Below are positions 9,031 to 17,555 of a stretch of DNA of 64,000 nt, in pieces. The notes beneath the pieces were generated by a model. The model had not been told where the DNA came from, searched no databases, and saw only the letters and a list, made by a program, of their open reading frames with translations. Made by a program: the position numbers and the translations under genes. Source of the stretch: Methylocystis sp. IM3. Its GTDB lineage: Bacteria > Pseudomonadota > Alphaproteobacteria > Rhizobiales > Beijerinckiaceae. Within the stretch, counting starts at the first letter, position 1; every line of letters starts with the position of its first letter. The stretch covers positions 798,501-862,500 of the forward strand of contig NZ_JBBPBZ010000002.1 in NCBI RefSeq assembly GCF_038070105.1, in the 5' to 3' direction.

Positions 9031-10548
9031 CTAACCTTCAATCGCATGCAACGGGGAAATGGCCGGTCCGTTGAGCGGTTCGCCGTCCGGCGCAAACTGG
9101 GAGCCGTGGCAGGGGCAATCCCAGCACCGCTCGAAACTGTTCCAGCGCAGCTGACAACCAAGGTGCGTGCATGACGCGGCGTGCTGATGCAGCGCCCCAT
9201 CCTCGTCGCGATAGGCGGCGATCTTGGCGAGGCCGTTTCCGATAATGGCGCCCTCGCCGGGCCGAAGCTCGTCTACGGAAGACTTCTCGCCGCGGGTGAG
9301 AAACTGGGCGTAGTTCTTTGCGGCCGTGGCGTTCTCGCGGATGAACTCCCCCATGGCCTTGAACGGTTTCCGTGCGGGTTCGTAGATCGACGCCCAGACA
9401 CTGTCGCCGCGCAGGATGAGATCAGCGATCAACAGGCCAGCAAGCGCGCCATGAGTCATGCCCTGTCCCGAGTCGCCGGTCGCGATGAAGACATGCTTCT
9501 CCCCCGGATTGCGGCCGATGAAAGCCATGTAGTCGATAGGCTCCAGAACCTGGCCGGACCAGCGCGCGGCTTCCCCACCAAGCGCGGGGACGCGTTCGCG
9601 CATCCATCGTGTGAGAGAAAGAATGCGTTCGTCTCCATCATTGCGTTCGCCGGCCTTGTGGTCCTCGCCGCCGACGATGAGGAGATCGAACGCGCCATCG
9701 CCGGGTTGCAGCCTGACGTAATGATAGGGATCGAGCGTGTCCCAATAGAGGGCGTCCGGAACGGCGCCGCGCGGGATTTCGAAAGCGGCCGCGTAAGTGC
9801 GGTAGGGCGCCTGCTTGCTGTGAATCGCAAAGCGGTCGTTGATCGGCGCGTTCGTCGCCACGACGGCGGCTTGCGCCCGAACATGCGCGCCCCCGCGCGT
9901 GACGATGTCGACGCCGCCGGCGTTCTCGTCGACCGATATGACGGGCGTGGATGCGAACAGGCGACCGCCAGCGCGATCGATCGCCGCCGCGAGCGCGGCG
10001 AGGTATTTCAATGGGTGAAAGGTTGCCTGATCGGGGAAGCGAAGGGCGGGAGTTTTCTCCTCCCCGGCAAAGGGGACGCCTTCATGGCGCACGGCAAGCG
10101 CGCCGACCTGCGCGCTTGCGACAAGCTCGGCGTCGATCACCGAAGGGTCTGTCCCGGACGCGAGGAAAAGATACCCGTCAACCCGGCGAAAGTCGCATTC
10201 CGCCTCGAGCTCCCGCTGGATCGTCTCGATGCGCGAGATGGCGGCGTCCTGGCTCTGTCGCCAACCCTTCGCGGCGTCGAGTCCACGCATCTTGATCAAC
10301 TCACGGAAGCCGTCGTCGCTGTAGGAGGAGAGATGCGCCGTGGTGCGCGCCGTCATCCCGCCGCCGATCGCGCCACGGTCGAGCACGCACACCTGCCGGC
10401 CGGCGCTCGCAAGTTCGTACGCCACGGACATGCCGGCGACGCCGGAGCCGATAATGGCGATTTCTGTTTCGATGTCGCCTTGCAACTTGTCCGCAGTAAG
10501 GGCGGAGGCGCCCCAGATCGATTTGCTTCGCTCGGCCGTCACGTTCAT
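9031..10548 (-). CDS. FAD-dependent oxidoreductase with C-terminal Rieske [2Fe-2S] domain
   Basis: 505-residue DadA-like flavoprotein fused to a Rieske domain. The dinucleotide-binding motif is IIGSGVAGMSVAYELASAG (about 32-50). The C-terminal Rieske cluster ligands are C460-T-H462 and C478-P-C-H481 in CTHLGCQL and CPCHGSQF. The open frame extends upstream to 10704, but the ATG at 10548 is preceded by AGGAG at good spacing and starts the recognisable protein. An SDR gene lies just upstream on the same strand. Family members of this architecture are widespread but their substrate is unknown. Confidence 0.88.
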   Translation of the reverse strand: MNVTAERSKSIWGASALTADKLQGDIETEIAIIGSGVAGMSVAYELASAGRQVCVLDRGAIGGGMTARTTAHLSSYSDDGFRELIKMRGLDAAKGWRQSQDAAISRIETIQRELEAECDFRRVDGYLFLASGTDPSVIDAELVASAQVGALAVRHEGVPFAGEEKTPALRFPDQATFHPLKYLAALAAAIDRAGGRLFASTPVISVDENAGGVDIVTRGGAHVRAQAAVVATNAPINDRFAIHSKQAPYRTYAAAFEIPRGAVPDALYWDTLDPYHYVRLQPGDGAFDLLIVGGEDHKAGERNDGDERILSLTRWMRERVPALGGEAARWSGQVLEPIDYMAFIGRNPGEKHVFIATGDSGQGMTHGALAGLLIADLILRGDSVWASIYEPARKPFKAMGEFIRENATAAKNYAQFLTRGEKSSVDELRPGEGAIIGNGLAKIAAYRDEDGALHQHAASCTHLGCQLRWNSFERCWDCPCHGSQFAPDGEPLNGPAISPLHAIEG

Positions 10549-10558
10549 CCGAGCGCTC

Positions 10559-11344
10559 CTACATTCTTTTGTCGGGGGCCGAGAACTGTCTGTTGCGCCA
10601 TGCCAGAATGGACGCGGGGGTGACATGCGAAACCAGCGCCAGCAGCTTGTTTTGCCAGCCGCTGACGATTTCGCGGCGCCCTTCCATGAGGGCCTCGAAG
10701 CCATCGCGGGCCACTTCGGCGGGATCGGCCTTCCTTGCCCGGCCGGCCTCCGTGTCGAGCATGCCGGCCCGGCGGAAAAACTCGGTCTCCGTGGCGCCGG
10801 GCATCAGGCAGGTGACGGTGACGCCGGTTCCTTGCAGCTCATCGGCGAGCGCCGTCGAATAATTGTAAATGAAGGCCTTCGTGCCGTGATAGACGGCCTG
10901 AAAAGAGCCGGTGATAAAGCCGGCGATGGATCCGACGAGGAGAATTCCGCCACTGCCGCGCGAGCGCATGTCGCGGCCAATGAGTTGCGTCAGATAGACG
11001 GTCCCCGTGATGTTGGTGTCGATGACGCGTCGAATCTGCGAGAAGTCCTGGTCGAGGAAATCGCCGCCCAGCCCGCGGCCAGCGTTGGCGATGAGAATGT
11101 CGACGGGGCGCGCGAGACGGCGGAGGAGGTCGTAGAGCGCCGCCACGCCGGCCATGGTTGACAGATCCGTTTCAATTTCCCAGACGCGTGCGTCTTCGCT
11201 TCGAATGGCTTCCGCCGCCTGTGCGATTTCGGGCTCGTCCGCCGCGATAACCAGATCGTACCCGCGCGTCGCGCAGAGCTTGGCGAATTCGATGCCGATG
11301 CCGGTCGAGGCGCCGGTGACGACGGCGAGAGGACGCGGTTCCAT
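10559..11344 (-). CDS. Short-chain dehydrogenase/reductase
   Basis: Classical SDR, 261 residues. The NAD(P)-binding TGASTGIGIEFA is near the N-terminus, NAGRG follows strand 4, and the active site has Ser in LLVGSIAGF with YHGTKAF as the YxxxK motif. Only ten bases separate its stop from the start of the FAD/Rieske oxidoreductase on the same strand, so the two are probably cotranscribed. Substrate cannot be predicted. Confidence 0.88.
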   Translation of the reverse strand: MEPRPLAVVTGASTGIGIEFAKLCATRGYDLVIAADEPEIAQAAEAIRSEDARVWEIETDLSTMAGVAALYDLLRRLARPVDILIANAGRGLGGDFLDQDFSQIRRVIDTNITGTVYLTQLIGRDMRSRGSGGILLVGSIAGFITGSFQAVYHGTKAFIYNYSTALADELQGTGVTVTCLMPGATETEFFRRAGMLDTEAGRARKADPAEVARDGFEALMEGRREIVSGWQNKLLALVSHVTPASILAWRNRQFSAPDKRM

Positions 11345-11459
11345 CCCTGCGTTTCTCCCTTCAAGACAGAAACGTCGTCAAAACGAGCGAGGAATGAACC
11401 GGGGGACGAAGAAGAAGTTCCGCCGTCGCGACGCGACAAAACCGGCCGCCGGACGCGTA

Positions 11460-12089
11460 TTACTTGTTCTCGACGCCGCTCGACGGCTCTGCGGCGAGCG
11501 CCATTTTCACGAGTTCCGCCAGGTTGCCGGCGCGCATTTTCGACATGATGTTGGCGCGATGCACCTCGGCCGTGCGAATGCTGATGCCGAGATCATGCGC
11601 AATGACCTTGTTTGAGAGGCCTTTCAACAGGCCGGAGAGAATCTCGTTCTCCCGGCGCGTCAGCGTCGCCAGACGGGCTTTGATCGCCTGACTCTCGCGG
11701 CTGCGATTGACGTCGGCGTCGCGGCGATCGAGCGCCGCGCCGACGGCGGTGATGAGAGCGTCATTCTCGAAGGGTTTTTCGAGAAGGTCGACGGCGCCGA
11801 GCTTCATCGCCTCGACCGCGAGCGGAACGTCGGCGTGCGCGGTCAGGACCACGACAGGAATGGAAATGCGCGCTTCCTTCATCTTGCCGATCAGCTCGAT
11901 GCCGTTCATTTGGGGCATGCGCACGTCGGTGATGACGCAGCCCTCGGCGCTTGGAGACACGGCCTTCAGAAAGGACAAGGCGGAGTCGTAGGCGTCAACC
12001 TTGAACCCCATTGTGCGCAGCAACAGCCCCACCGCGTCGCGCACGGCTGCGTCATCATCGATGAGGTGGACAACACGCTGGTCGTTCAT
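11460..12089 (-). CDS. FixJ/NarL-type response regulator
   Basis: Two-domain response regulator, 209 residues. The receiver domain has the acidic pair in LIDDDAAV, the phosphoacceptor Asp55 in VITDVRMPQMNG, and the Lys in LLEKPFENDAL. The output domain is a LuxR-type helix-turn-helix (about 140-200) with TRRENEILSGLLKGLSNK and SIRTAEVHRANIM, the FixJ/StyR/TodT layout. Its start overlaps the stop of the upstream sensor-like gene by four bases, so the two form a translationally coupled pair. Target genes are unknown. Confidence 0.92.
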   Translation of the reverse strand: MNDQRVVHLIDDDAAVRDAVGLLLRTMGFKVDAYDSALSFLKAVSPSAEGCVITDVRMPQMNGIELIGKMKEARISIPVVVLTAHADVPLAVEAMKLGAVDLLEKPFENDALITAVGAALDRRDADVNRSRESQAIKARLATLTRRENEILSGLLKGLSNKVIAHDLGISIRTAEVHRANIMSKMRAGNLAELVKMALAAEPSSGVENK

Positions 12090-12853
12090 GCAACAACGTC
12101 CACGTTCAGAAGCGGAAGCGCGAAACTAAAATGGGCTTCCCCCCGGCAGGGGGCGCCGGCCCAAATCAATCCATCATGATCCTCTATAATTATAACGCTC
12201 GACAATAAACCCGGTCTCATCCCCTTTGCGTTCCCTATCGTCAGCTGATCGCCGCCAGGCGCCTCGGATTGAGCTTCAGGGCTAAAACCCGCGTCAATCA
12301 TGTCCACCCTGATGGTCGCCGCGTCGGGGTTGCAGGTCCGGATGGCGAGACGCCGCCGGCCGGTCGACCGCATCGTCGCCGCGGCGTCTCGCACAAGGTG
12401 GCACAGGGCGAGCCCGATCTGCAACCTGCTGGCGAGGATCCCGTCCCGCAGGGCGGCAGGCTCCAGCGTGATCTCCATGCCAGCGAGCGCGTCTTCGGCG
12501 CGAAGCGAGTCGAGAGTGTCGCCGATCGCTTCATGCAGGCCTATCGACGTTTTGGCGGCGTCTTCGCATAGGGCGAAGCCGCGCAGGGTCGAAACGAGCC
12601 GGCTGGCGCGTTGCGTTTGCGCCGCCGCCTTTTCGAGGATCTGGGCGATCTCCTCGCCGGTTCCCGGAGACCGGCCCAAAATACGGCGCGCGACGTCGAG
12701 ATAGGCCGCCGTCGCGGCGAGCGGCTGGTTGATGTCATGGGCGAGCGCCGAAAGCGCCGCACTCGTGGCGTCGAGCCGGCTACGCAGTCGATCCTCGGCG
12801 TCCGGTTCGACGCCCGGGCTTTTTGCGGGGCCCCTCACGCAGTCCACGATCAC
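12086..12853 (-). CDS. Sensor histidine kinase-like protein with degenerate ATP-binding domain
   Basis: 255 residues. A dimerisation/phosphoacceptor helix is clear (ALAHDINQPLAATAAYL, His39), of the FixL-like HxxNQPL class. The region where the HATPase should be is eroded: the N-box appears as CHLVRDAAATM instead of NLxxNAxxAM, the G1 box as VDMIDAGFSP, and the G2 region as KGMRPGLLSSVIIIEDHDG. No PAS or transmembrane segment precedes the His box. It may be a phosphotransfer or dimerisation partner rather than an active kinase, possibly served by the divergent hybrid kinase; that is inference. Confidence 0.75.
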   Translation of the reverse strand: MIVDCVRGPAKSPGVEPDAEDRLRSRLDATSAALSALAHDINQPLAATAAYLDVARRILGRSPGTGEEIAQILEKAAAQTQRASRLVSTLRGFALCEDAAKTSIGLHEAIGDTLDSLRAEDALAGMEITLEPAALRDGILASRLQIGLALCHLVRDAAATMRSTGRRRLAIRTCNPDAATIRVDMIDAGFSPEAQSEAPGGDQLTIGNAKGMRPGLLSSVIIIEDHDGLIWAGAPCRGEAHFSFALPLLNVDVVA

Positions 12854-13097
12854 GCGATCCCTTCTGATCCTTCGCCGGAAGCGTCAGCTCCGCCGACAGA
12901 GTCTCGCTGTTTTTTCGTTCCGCCGCAATCTCGATCTTCAGTAGGACCGAAAATCCGCCGTACCAAGCGGGACGCGCATGCCCGCTGCAAGGCTTTAGCG
13001 GTCGTCGCGGAGGCGACCGGGCCGACGGCGGCAGCGCACATACTCTCGCGCGTGAGAGGCCCTTGCCGGTCTGATGTTCCCCTTTTTGAGAAACTAA

Positions 13098-16000
13098 GTG
13101 AAATCCCCTAGACTGCAACCCGCGGCCTATGGATTTCCTGGCGTCTCTAACACAAGAACTGAATCGCTCGATTCCAGCGAAAGGGATGCTCGGGGATTGC
13201 CTACTCGATCCGACAACGCCGAGGCTTTCTGGCGCGCCCTCGTCGACGCTCTCCCGGAGGAGGTCGCCGTTGTCGATCGGCAGGGCGTCATCGTGGCCGC
13301 GAACAGCGCATGGATCGGGAGCGCCGAGCCTATTTGTGATGGCCTCGAACATGTTGGTTTTCAACACAACCTCATGGAAGCCCTGAGATCGCGCGTCGCC
13401 GCCGACAGCGCCGACGCGCGCCGGCTGCTCGCGGGAATCGAAGCGGTTCTTGCCGGCGAAAGGCGCGAATTTCATCTGGATTACAAGCCGGGCAAGGCGC
13501 CGCAGGGCCGATGGTTCGCCCTGGAGGCGCGCCAAATGCCGCTGGAGCCTTTGGCGCTGCTGCTCTGCCGGCGCGACATCACGACGGAGAGAGGGAGTTT
13601 TGCGACGGCCTTGCAGGAGAGCGAGCAGCGGGCAAGGCGACGTTCGGCCGAGCTTCAGGCGATCCTCGACGCCGCGCCAATCGGGCTCTCTATCGCGCAA
13701 AGCGCGAGCGGCGACCATATTCGAGGCAATCCGGCGCTCGAGCGTATGTTCGGCGTCCCCGCAGGAGGCGAATTTTCAAAGGTCGCCAGCCAGTCCGTCG
13801 ATCTGCGCCTGTTTCAGTCCGGCCGGGAACTCTCTGTCGCCGAGCTGCCCATGCAGCGGGCGGTGAGGGGCGAAACGGTCCCTGGGCAGATTTACGACAT
13901 TTTATGTCCGGATGGTCGCGTCGTCACGGCCTTGGCGACGGCCAGGCCCATCCTCGACGAGTCCGGCAAGCCGCGCGGCGCAGTCGGCGCCTTCATGGAT
14001 TTCACGCAGATAAGGCGCGCCGAAGAGGCGCTGCGGGAAAGCGAACAGCGTTTCCGCAGCCTTGTCGAGGCCTATGCGCAGGCTGTCTGGGAGACGGATG
14101 AGACGGGCGCCATCGTCTCGGACAGTCCCACTTGGCGCGCGTCCACGGGGCAGACACTGGAAGAATTGCTCGGCGACGGCTGGTTGAACGCCGTCCACCC
14201 GGAGGATCGAGCCGACGCCAGGCGGCGATGGAGGGACGCGGTTGCGGCGCGCGGCAAATTCGATGCCGAAAGCCGGCTGCAAGACCGCGCCGGAGGCTGG
14301 CGCTGGACCAATCTGCGGGCGACGCCGACGCTGAACTCGGACGGCACGGTCCGGCGATGGCTCGGCATGAGCGTCGATATTGATGCGCGCAAGCGGGCGG
14401 AGGCCGCTCTGCGGGCCAGCGAGGAGCGCTACCGCGAAAGCGAGTTCCGCCTGCAACTCGCGCTGGATTCCGGAAACATCGGCATCTACGAATGGCGGCT
14501 CGATACCGGTGAATTGATCTGGGACGACCGTCTGCGCGCGCAATGGGGCCTCTCCCCCCTGGAGCGTCCGACTTTCGCACTTTTCCTTGAAAGCATTCAT
14601 CCAGACGATCGGGCGCGGGTTCGGGCCGGGATCGACCGCGCCCTCGATCCGGAGACGGGCGGGCGCTTGCAGGTTGAATACCGTGTGATCGCGGGCGACC
14701 GGTCCGAAAAATGGATCTCGGCGACCGGGACAGTTTTCTTCGAGGCTGGCCGCGCGGTCAGAATGGTCGGCACCGCTCAGGATGTTACACAGCGCAAGGG
14801 CGCCGAGATCGAGCGCCAGAAATTCGTTTCGCTGGCGGAGCAGAGCGTCGAATTCATCGGCATCTGCAACCTTTCCTTCGAGCCGCTCTATGTTAATCCG
14901 GCTGGCTTGCGTCTCGTGGGCCTCAAAGGCGCAGAGGAGGCCGTACGGGTCGACGTCGCGGATTTTTTCTTCCCGGAGGACCGGCCCTTCGTCATGGAAG
15001 AATTTTTCCCCGGCGTGCTGCGGGAGGGGCAGGGCAGCGTGGAGATTCGCTTCCGTCGCTTCGACACGGGGGAGGCGGTGTGGATGCTATATAACGTGTT
15101 CTTCCTTCGCGATCCGGACGGCGGGCCGATTGGCCTCGCCACGGTCAGCCGCGACATCACCCAGCGCAAGCGCGCCGAAGAGGCGCTGATGGCTGCCGAT
15201 CGCCGCAAGGATGAGTTCCTGGCCACGCTTGCGCATGAGCTGCGCAATCCGCTTGCTCCGATCTGCAACGCCACCCATGTGCTTCTCCACGAAACCGCGC
15301 CAACCATGTCCGTGCGCGATCTCGGTCTGCTCGCAATGATCGAGCGGCAAGCACGGCACCTGGTGCGTCTCGTCGATGACCTGATGGAAGTGTCGCGCAT
15401 CACGCGCGGCAAAGTCGAACTGAAAATGCAGGTGGTGGATCTCGCGGACGTGCTGCGTCACGCCGTAGAAACCGCCCAGCCCATGATCGACCGTGCAGGG
15501 CACGAACTGCGCGTGATTCTCCCCGCGGCCCCCATGGCGCTCGAGGCGGACCCTGTGCGCCTTGCGCAGGTTTTCACCAACCTTCTCGACAATGCCGCCA
15601 AATATACCGAGGCCGGCGGCTCGATCCGCCTGACCGCCGAGCTTGTCGGCGATCAGGCGGTCGTCACCGTGAGCGACAGCGGCGTCGGCATACCGGCGGA
15701 CATGCTGCCGCGCGTCTTCGATCTGTTCACGCAGGTCGATCGCAGCCTGGGGCGCGCCCAGGGCGGCCTCGGGATTGGTCTTGCGCTCGTCAAGTCTCTG
15801 CTTGGCCTGCATGGCGGGACAGTCGAGGCGCGCAGCGACGGCCTCGGCTCTGGCAGCGCCTTCATCGTCCGCCTTCCCCTTTCTCGCGTTGGAGCCCAGG
15901 CGCCCATGCCTATGATGAACGAGCCTTGTAAGCCTGTGGCGCGGCGGATTCTGGTCATCGACGATGATCACGACGTCGCCGACAGTCTCGTCATGTTCCT

Positions 16001-16298
16001 TGAAACCTTCGGCGTGGAGGTCCGTGTCGCCTATGGGGGCGAAGCCGGGCTCGAGGCGCTGCGGCAATTCAAGCCCGAACTGGTTTTCCTCGATATTGGC
16101 ATGCCCAAGATGGACGGATATGAAACAGCGCGTCGGTTGCGCGCTTTACCGGAGGGGCAAGCGGTCAAGCTTGTCGCGCTTACGGGATGGGGACAGGAGC
16201 AAATCAGCGACCGCGCCCACGACGCCGGGTTCGACTGCCAGCTTACAAAGCCAGCGGCGTTCGATGATCTACAGAAGTTGCTGGACTCTCTGTCATGA
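13098..16298 (+). CDS. Multi-PAS hybrid sensor histidine kinase with receiver domain
   Basis: 1066 residues, soluble, with no transmembrane segment seen. Apparent order: up to five PAS-like modules (about 45-150, 190-305, 315-435, 450-565, 575-695), HisKA with His713 in TLAHELRNPLAP, a complete HATPase (NLLDNAAKYTEAGG, VSDSGVGIP, GGLGIGLALV), and a C-terminal receiver with Asp999 in LVFLDIGMPKMDG. The GTG at 13098 is the longest start; a slightly later one is possible. It is divergent from the degenerate kinase/FixJ-like pair across 244 bp, so cross-talk is plausible. Signal unknown. Confidence 0.9.
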   Translation: MKSPRLQPAAYGFPGVSNTRTESLDSSERDARGLPTRSDNAEAFWRALVDALPEEVAVVDRQGVIVAANSAWIGSAEPICDGLEHVGFQHNLMEALRSRVAADSADARRLLAGIEAVLAGERREFHLDYKPGKAPQGRWFALEARQMPLEPLALLLCRRDITTERGSFATALQESEQRARRRSAELQAILDAAPIGLSIAQSASGDHIRGNPALERMFGVPAGGEFSKVASQSVDLRLFQSGRELSVAELPMQRAVRGETVPGQIYDILCPDGRVVTALATARPILDESGKPRGAVGAFMDFTQIRRAEEALRESEQRFRSLVEAYAQAVWETDETGAIVSDSPTWRASTGQTLEELLGDGWLNAVHPEDRADARRRWRDAVAARGKFDAESRLQDRAGGWRWTNLRATPTLNSDGTVRRWLGMSVDIDARKRAEAALRASEERYRESEFRLQLALDSGNIGIYEWRLDTGELIWDDRLRAQWGLSPLERPTFALFLESIHPDDRARVRAGIDRALDPETGGRLQVEYRVIAGDRSEKWISATGTVFFEAGRAVRMVGTAQDVTQRKGAEIERQKFVSLAEQSVEFIGICNLSFEPLYVNPAGLRLVGLKGAEEAVRVDVADFFFPEDRPFVMEEFFPGVLREGQGSVEIRFRRFDTGEAVWMLYNVFFLRDPDGGPIGLATVSRDITQRKRAEEALMAADRRKDEFLATLAHELRNPLAPICNATHVLLHETAPTMSVRDLGLLAMIERQARHLVRLVDDLMEVSRITRGKVELKMQVVDLADVLRHAVETAQPMIDRAGHELRVILPAAPMALEADPVRLAQVFTNLLDNAAKYTEAGGSIRLTAELVGDQAVVTVSDSGVGIPADMLPRVFDLFTQVDRSLGRAQGGLGIGLALVKSLLGLHGGTVEARSDGLGSGSAFIVRLPLSRVGAQAPMPMMNEPCKPVARRILVIDDDHDVADSLVMFLETFGVEVRVAYGGEAGLEALRQFKPELVFLDIGMPKMDGYETARRLRALPEGQAVKLVALTGWGQEQISDRAHDAGFDCQLTKPAAFDDLQKLLDSLS

Positions 16299-16438
16299 CC
16301 GGGCGTCTATACCGGGAGGGGGCTCCTTGGAGCGCCGAGCCGCGAAACTGAGCATTTGGGCGGCAGAGACTAAAAGTTGCGCAAAATGATAATTTCTCTA
16401 AAAGTCTAATCCGGGAGCAGTTTCGTGACGGGGCTATC

Positions 16439-16927
16439 ATGGAAGGGCAAAACGTAGGACCGAGCCATGCGACCATGAACGCTCGGTCGTCTCTTGTTGC
16501 AAGTTACTGGTTCATTGGCTTTACCCTCGCCTTGGCGAGTTTTTTTGTGTTTCCCGCTGGGGGGGCCGCTCGGGTTCTGGCGGGGCTGGTCGCGCTTTTT
16601 TGCGGTCAGGGATTCATCGCCGAATGGATCGGCGTCAGGTGCGACAGGGACAGTATCTCGTTTCCGCGCCGCCTTTTCCCGGGGATCGGCTTTCCGACCG
16701 TCTGGCGGCGACGCATTTCGGTAAGAAAGATATCCCGCATGGATTCTGTGGGCCAGCGGGCGATTCTCTTCTACCTCAGCTCGACAGAGCGCGTGGCGTT
16801 CGTATTTCCGGACAATCGCAGCAGGCACCAGGTCATCCGCTTTCTCAACGAGGCGATCGAGGCGCGGCGTCATGCGCGGCGTCATGCGGCTGTGGAGCGC
16901 AACTACGGCGCTCATCATCAGTGGTAA
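16439..16927 (+). CDS. Small membrane protein of unknown function
   Basis: 162 residues. Two adjacent hydrophobic segments (about 20-40 and 44-60, ASYWFIGFTLALASFFVF and VLAGLVALFCGQGFIAEW) anchor it in the membrane. A basic soluble domain of about 100 residues ends in a His/Arg-rich tail (EARRHARRHAAVERNYGAHH). I recognise no family. It lies between the hybrid kinase and the copper receptor locus, on the same strand. Confidence 0.6.
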   Translation: MEGQNVGPSHATMNARSSLVASYWFIGFTLALASFFVFPAGGAARVLAGLVALFCGQGFIAEWIGVRCDRDSISFPRRLFPGIGFPTVWRRRISVRKISRMDSVGQRAILFYLSSTERVAFVFPDNRSRHQVIRFLNEAIEARRHARRHAAVERNYGAHHQW

Positions 16928-16966
16928 TCGGCGAATCGTTCAAGGGCGTTGCAGTCGGGCAACACA

Positions 16967-17017
16967 TGCGACGGAAACACAAGGGTGCGACAGGGATGCG
17001 ACAAGCCGGACCCTTGT
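16967..17017 (+). promoter_or_regulatory. Repeats and dyad upstream of the copper receptor locus
   Basis: Three TGCGAC copies (16967, 16986, 16997) lie in the 153-bp gap before the small Cys/His protein gene. They overlap an 8-bp perfect inverted repeat ACAAGGGT / ACCCTTGT (16979-16986 and 17010-17017). The placement fits a metal-regulated operator or leader, but no specific regulator can be named. Confidence 0.35.
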
Positions 17018-17080
17018 CGGCGGCGAGGCTACCTTGGATAGTCTCCAAACAAGAATACGAACAAAGCCGATCCCGCCGCC

Positions 17081-17470
17081 ATGCCCGCCTTTTCCAAACT
17101 TGCGAGATTTTTTCTCGCCGTCATGCTGGCGATGGTGCTGGGCATGGCGGGCGTCGCCAGGGCGTCGCATGAAGCGCACGCGCCCGCGCAGGTCTATCTG
17201 TCGGCGGACGATCAGGCGCTCACTGGACAAATCTGTCTTTCATTTCATGTCGACCAGGCCGGCGCTCCTGTAAAAAGCGCGCATATCCACGCCTGCGGGG
17301 ATTGCCTGTTCGCTGTCGCTCCACAGACGGTCATCGCTCCGCCAATGACGGTGCTTCTGCGATTGCAGGCGCCGAAACGGCTGTCATTCGATCCGCAGCC
17401 GCCCGTTCACACGGCGGGCGTCGAGCGCGTCTCTCCCCATTCTCCACGCGCCCCGCCTGTCTTCTCCTGA
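17081..17470 (+). CDS. Small secreted Cys/His protein (DUF2946-like)
   Basis: 129 residues. An N-terminal signal peptide (hydrophobic run FFLAVMLAMVLGMAGVARA) is followed by a mature part with ICLSFHVD and HIHACGDCLFA, the paired H/C-x2-C pattern of DUF2946-type proteins. These frequently precede TonB-dependent metal receptors. It sits 85 bp upstream of the OprC-type receptor on the same strand. A periplasmic copper-binding or copper-reducing role is plausible but unproven. Confidence 0.65.
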   Translation: MPAFSKLARFFLAVMLAMVLGMAGVARASHEAHAPAQVYLSADDQALTGQICLSFHVDQAGAPVKSAHIHACGDCLFAVAPQTVIAPPMTVLLRLQAPKRLSFDPQPPVHTAGVERVSPHSPRAPPVFS

Positions 17471-17555
17471 CGCGTCCTCGTCCGAAGGCTCCACATAGAA
17501 ACGTCTGACCGTCACGGGAACGCCTCGACTTCGTCGCGGCGCAGGAGAATCCTTT

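Noticed and set aside
12780..13718. Minus-strand frame spanning the divergent promoter and the hybrid kinase start
   Set aside because: No family similarity; covers a region where both flanking genes are well supported.
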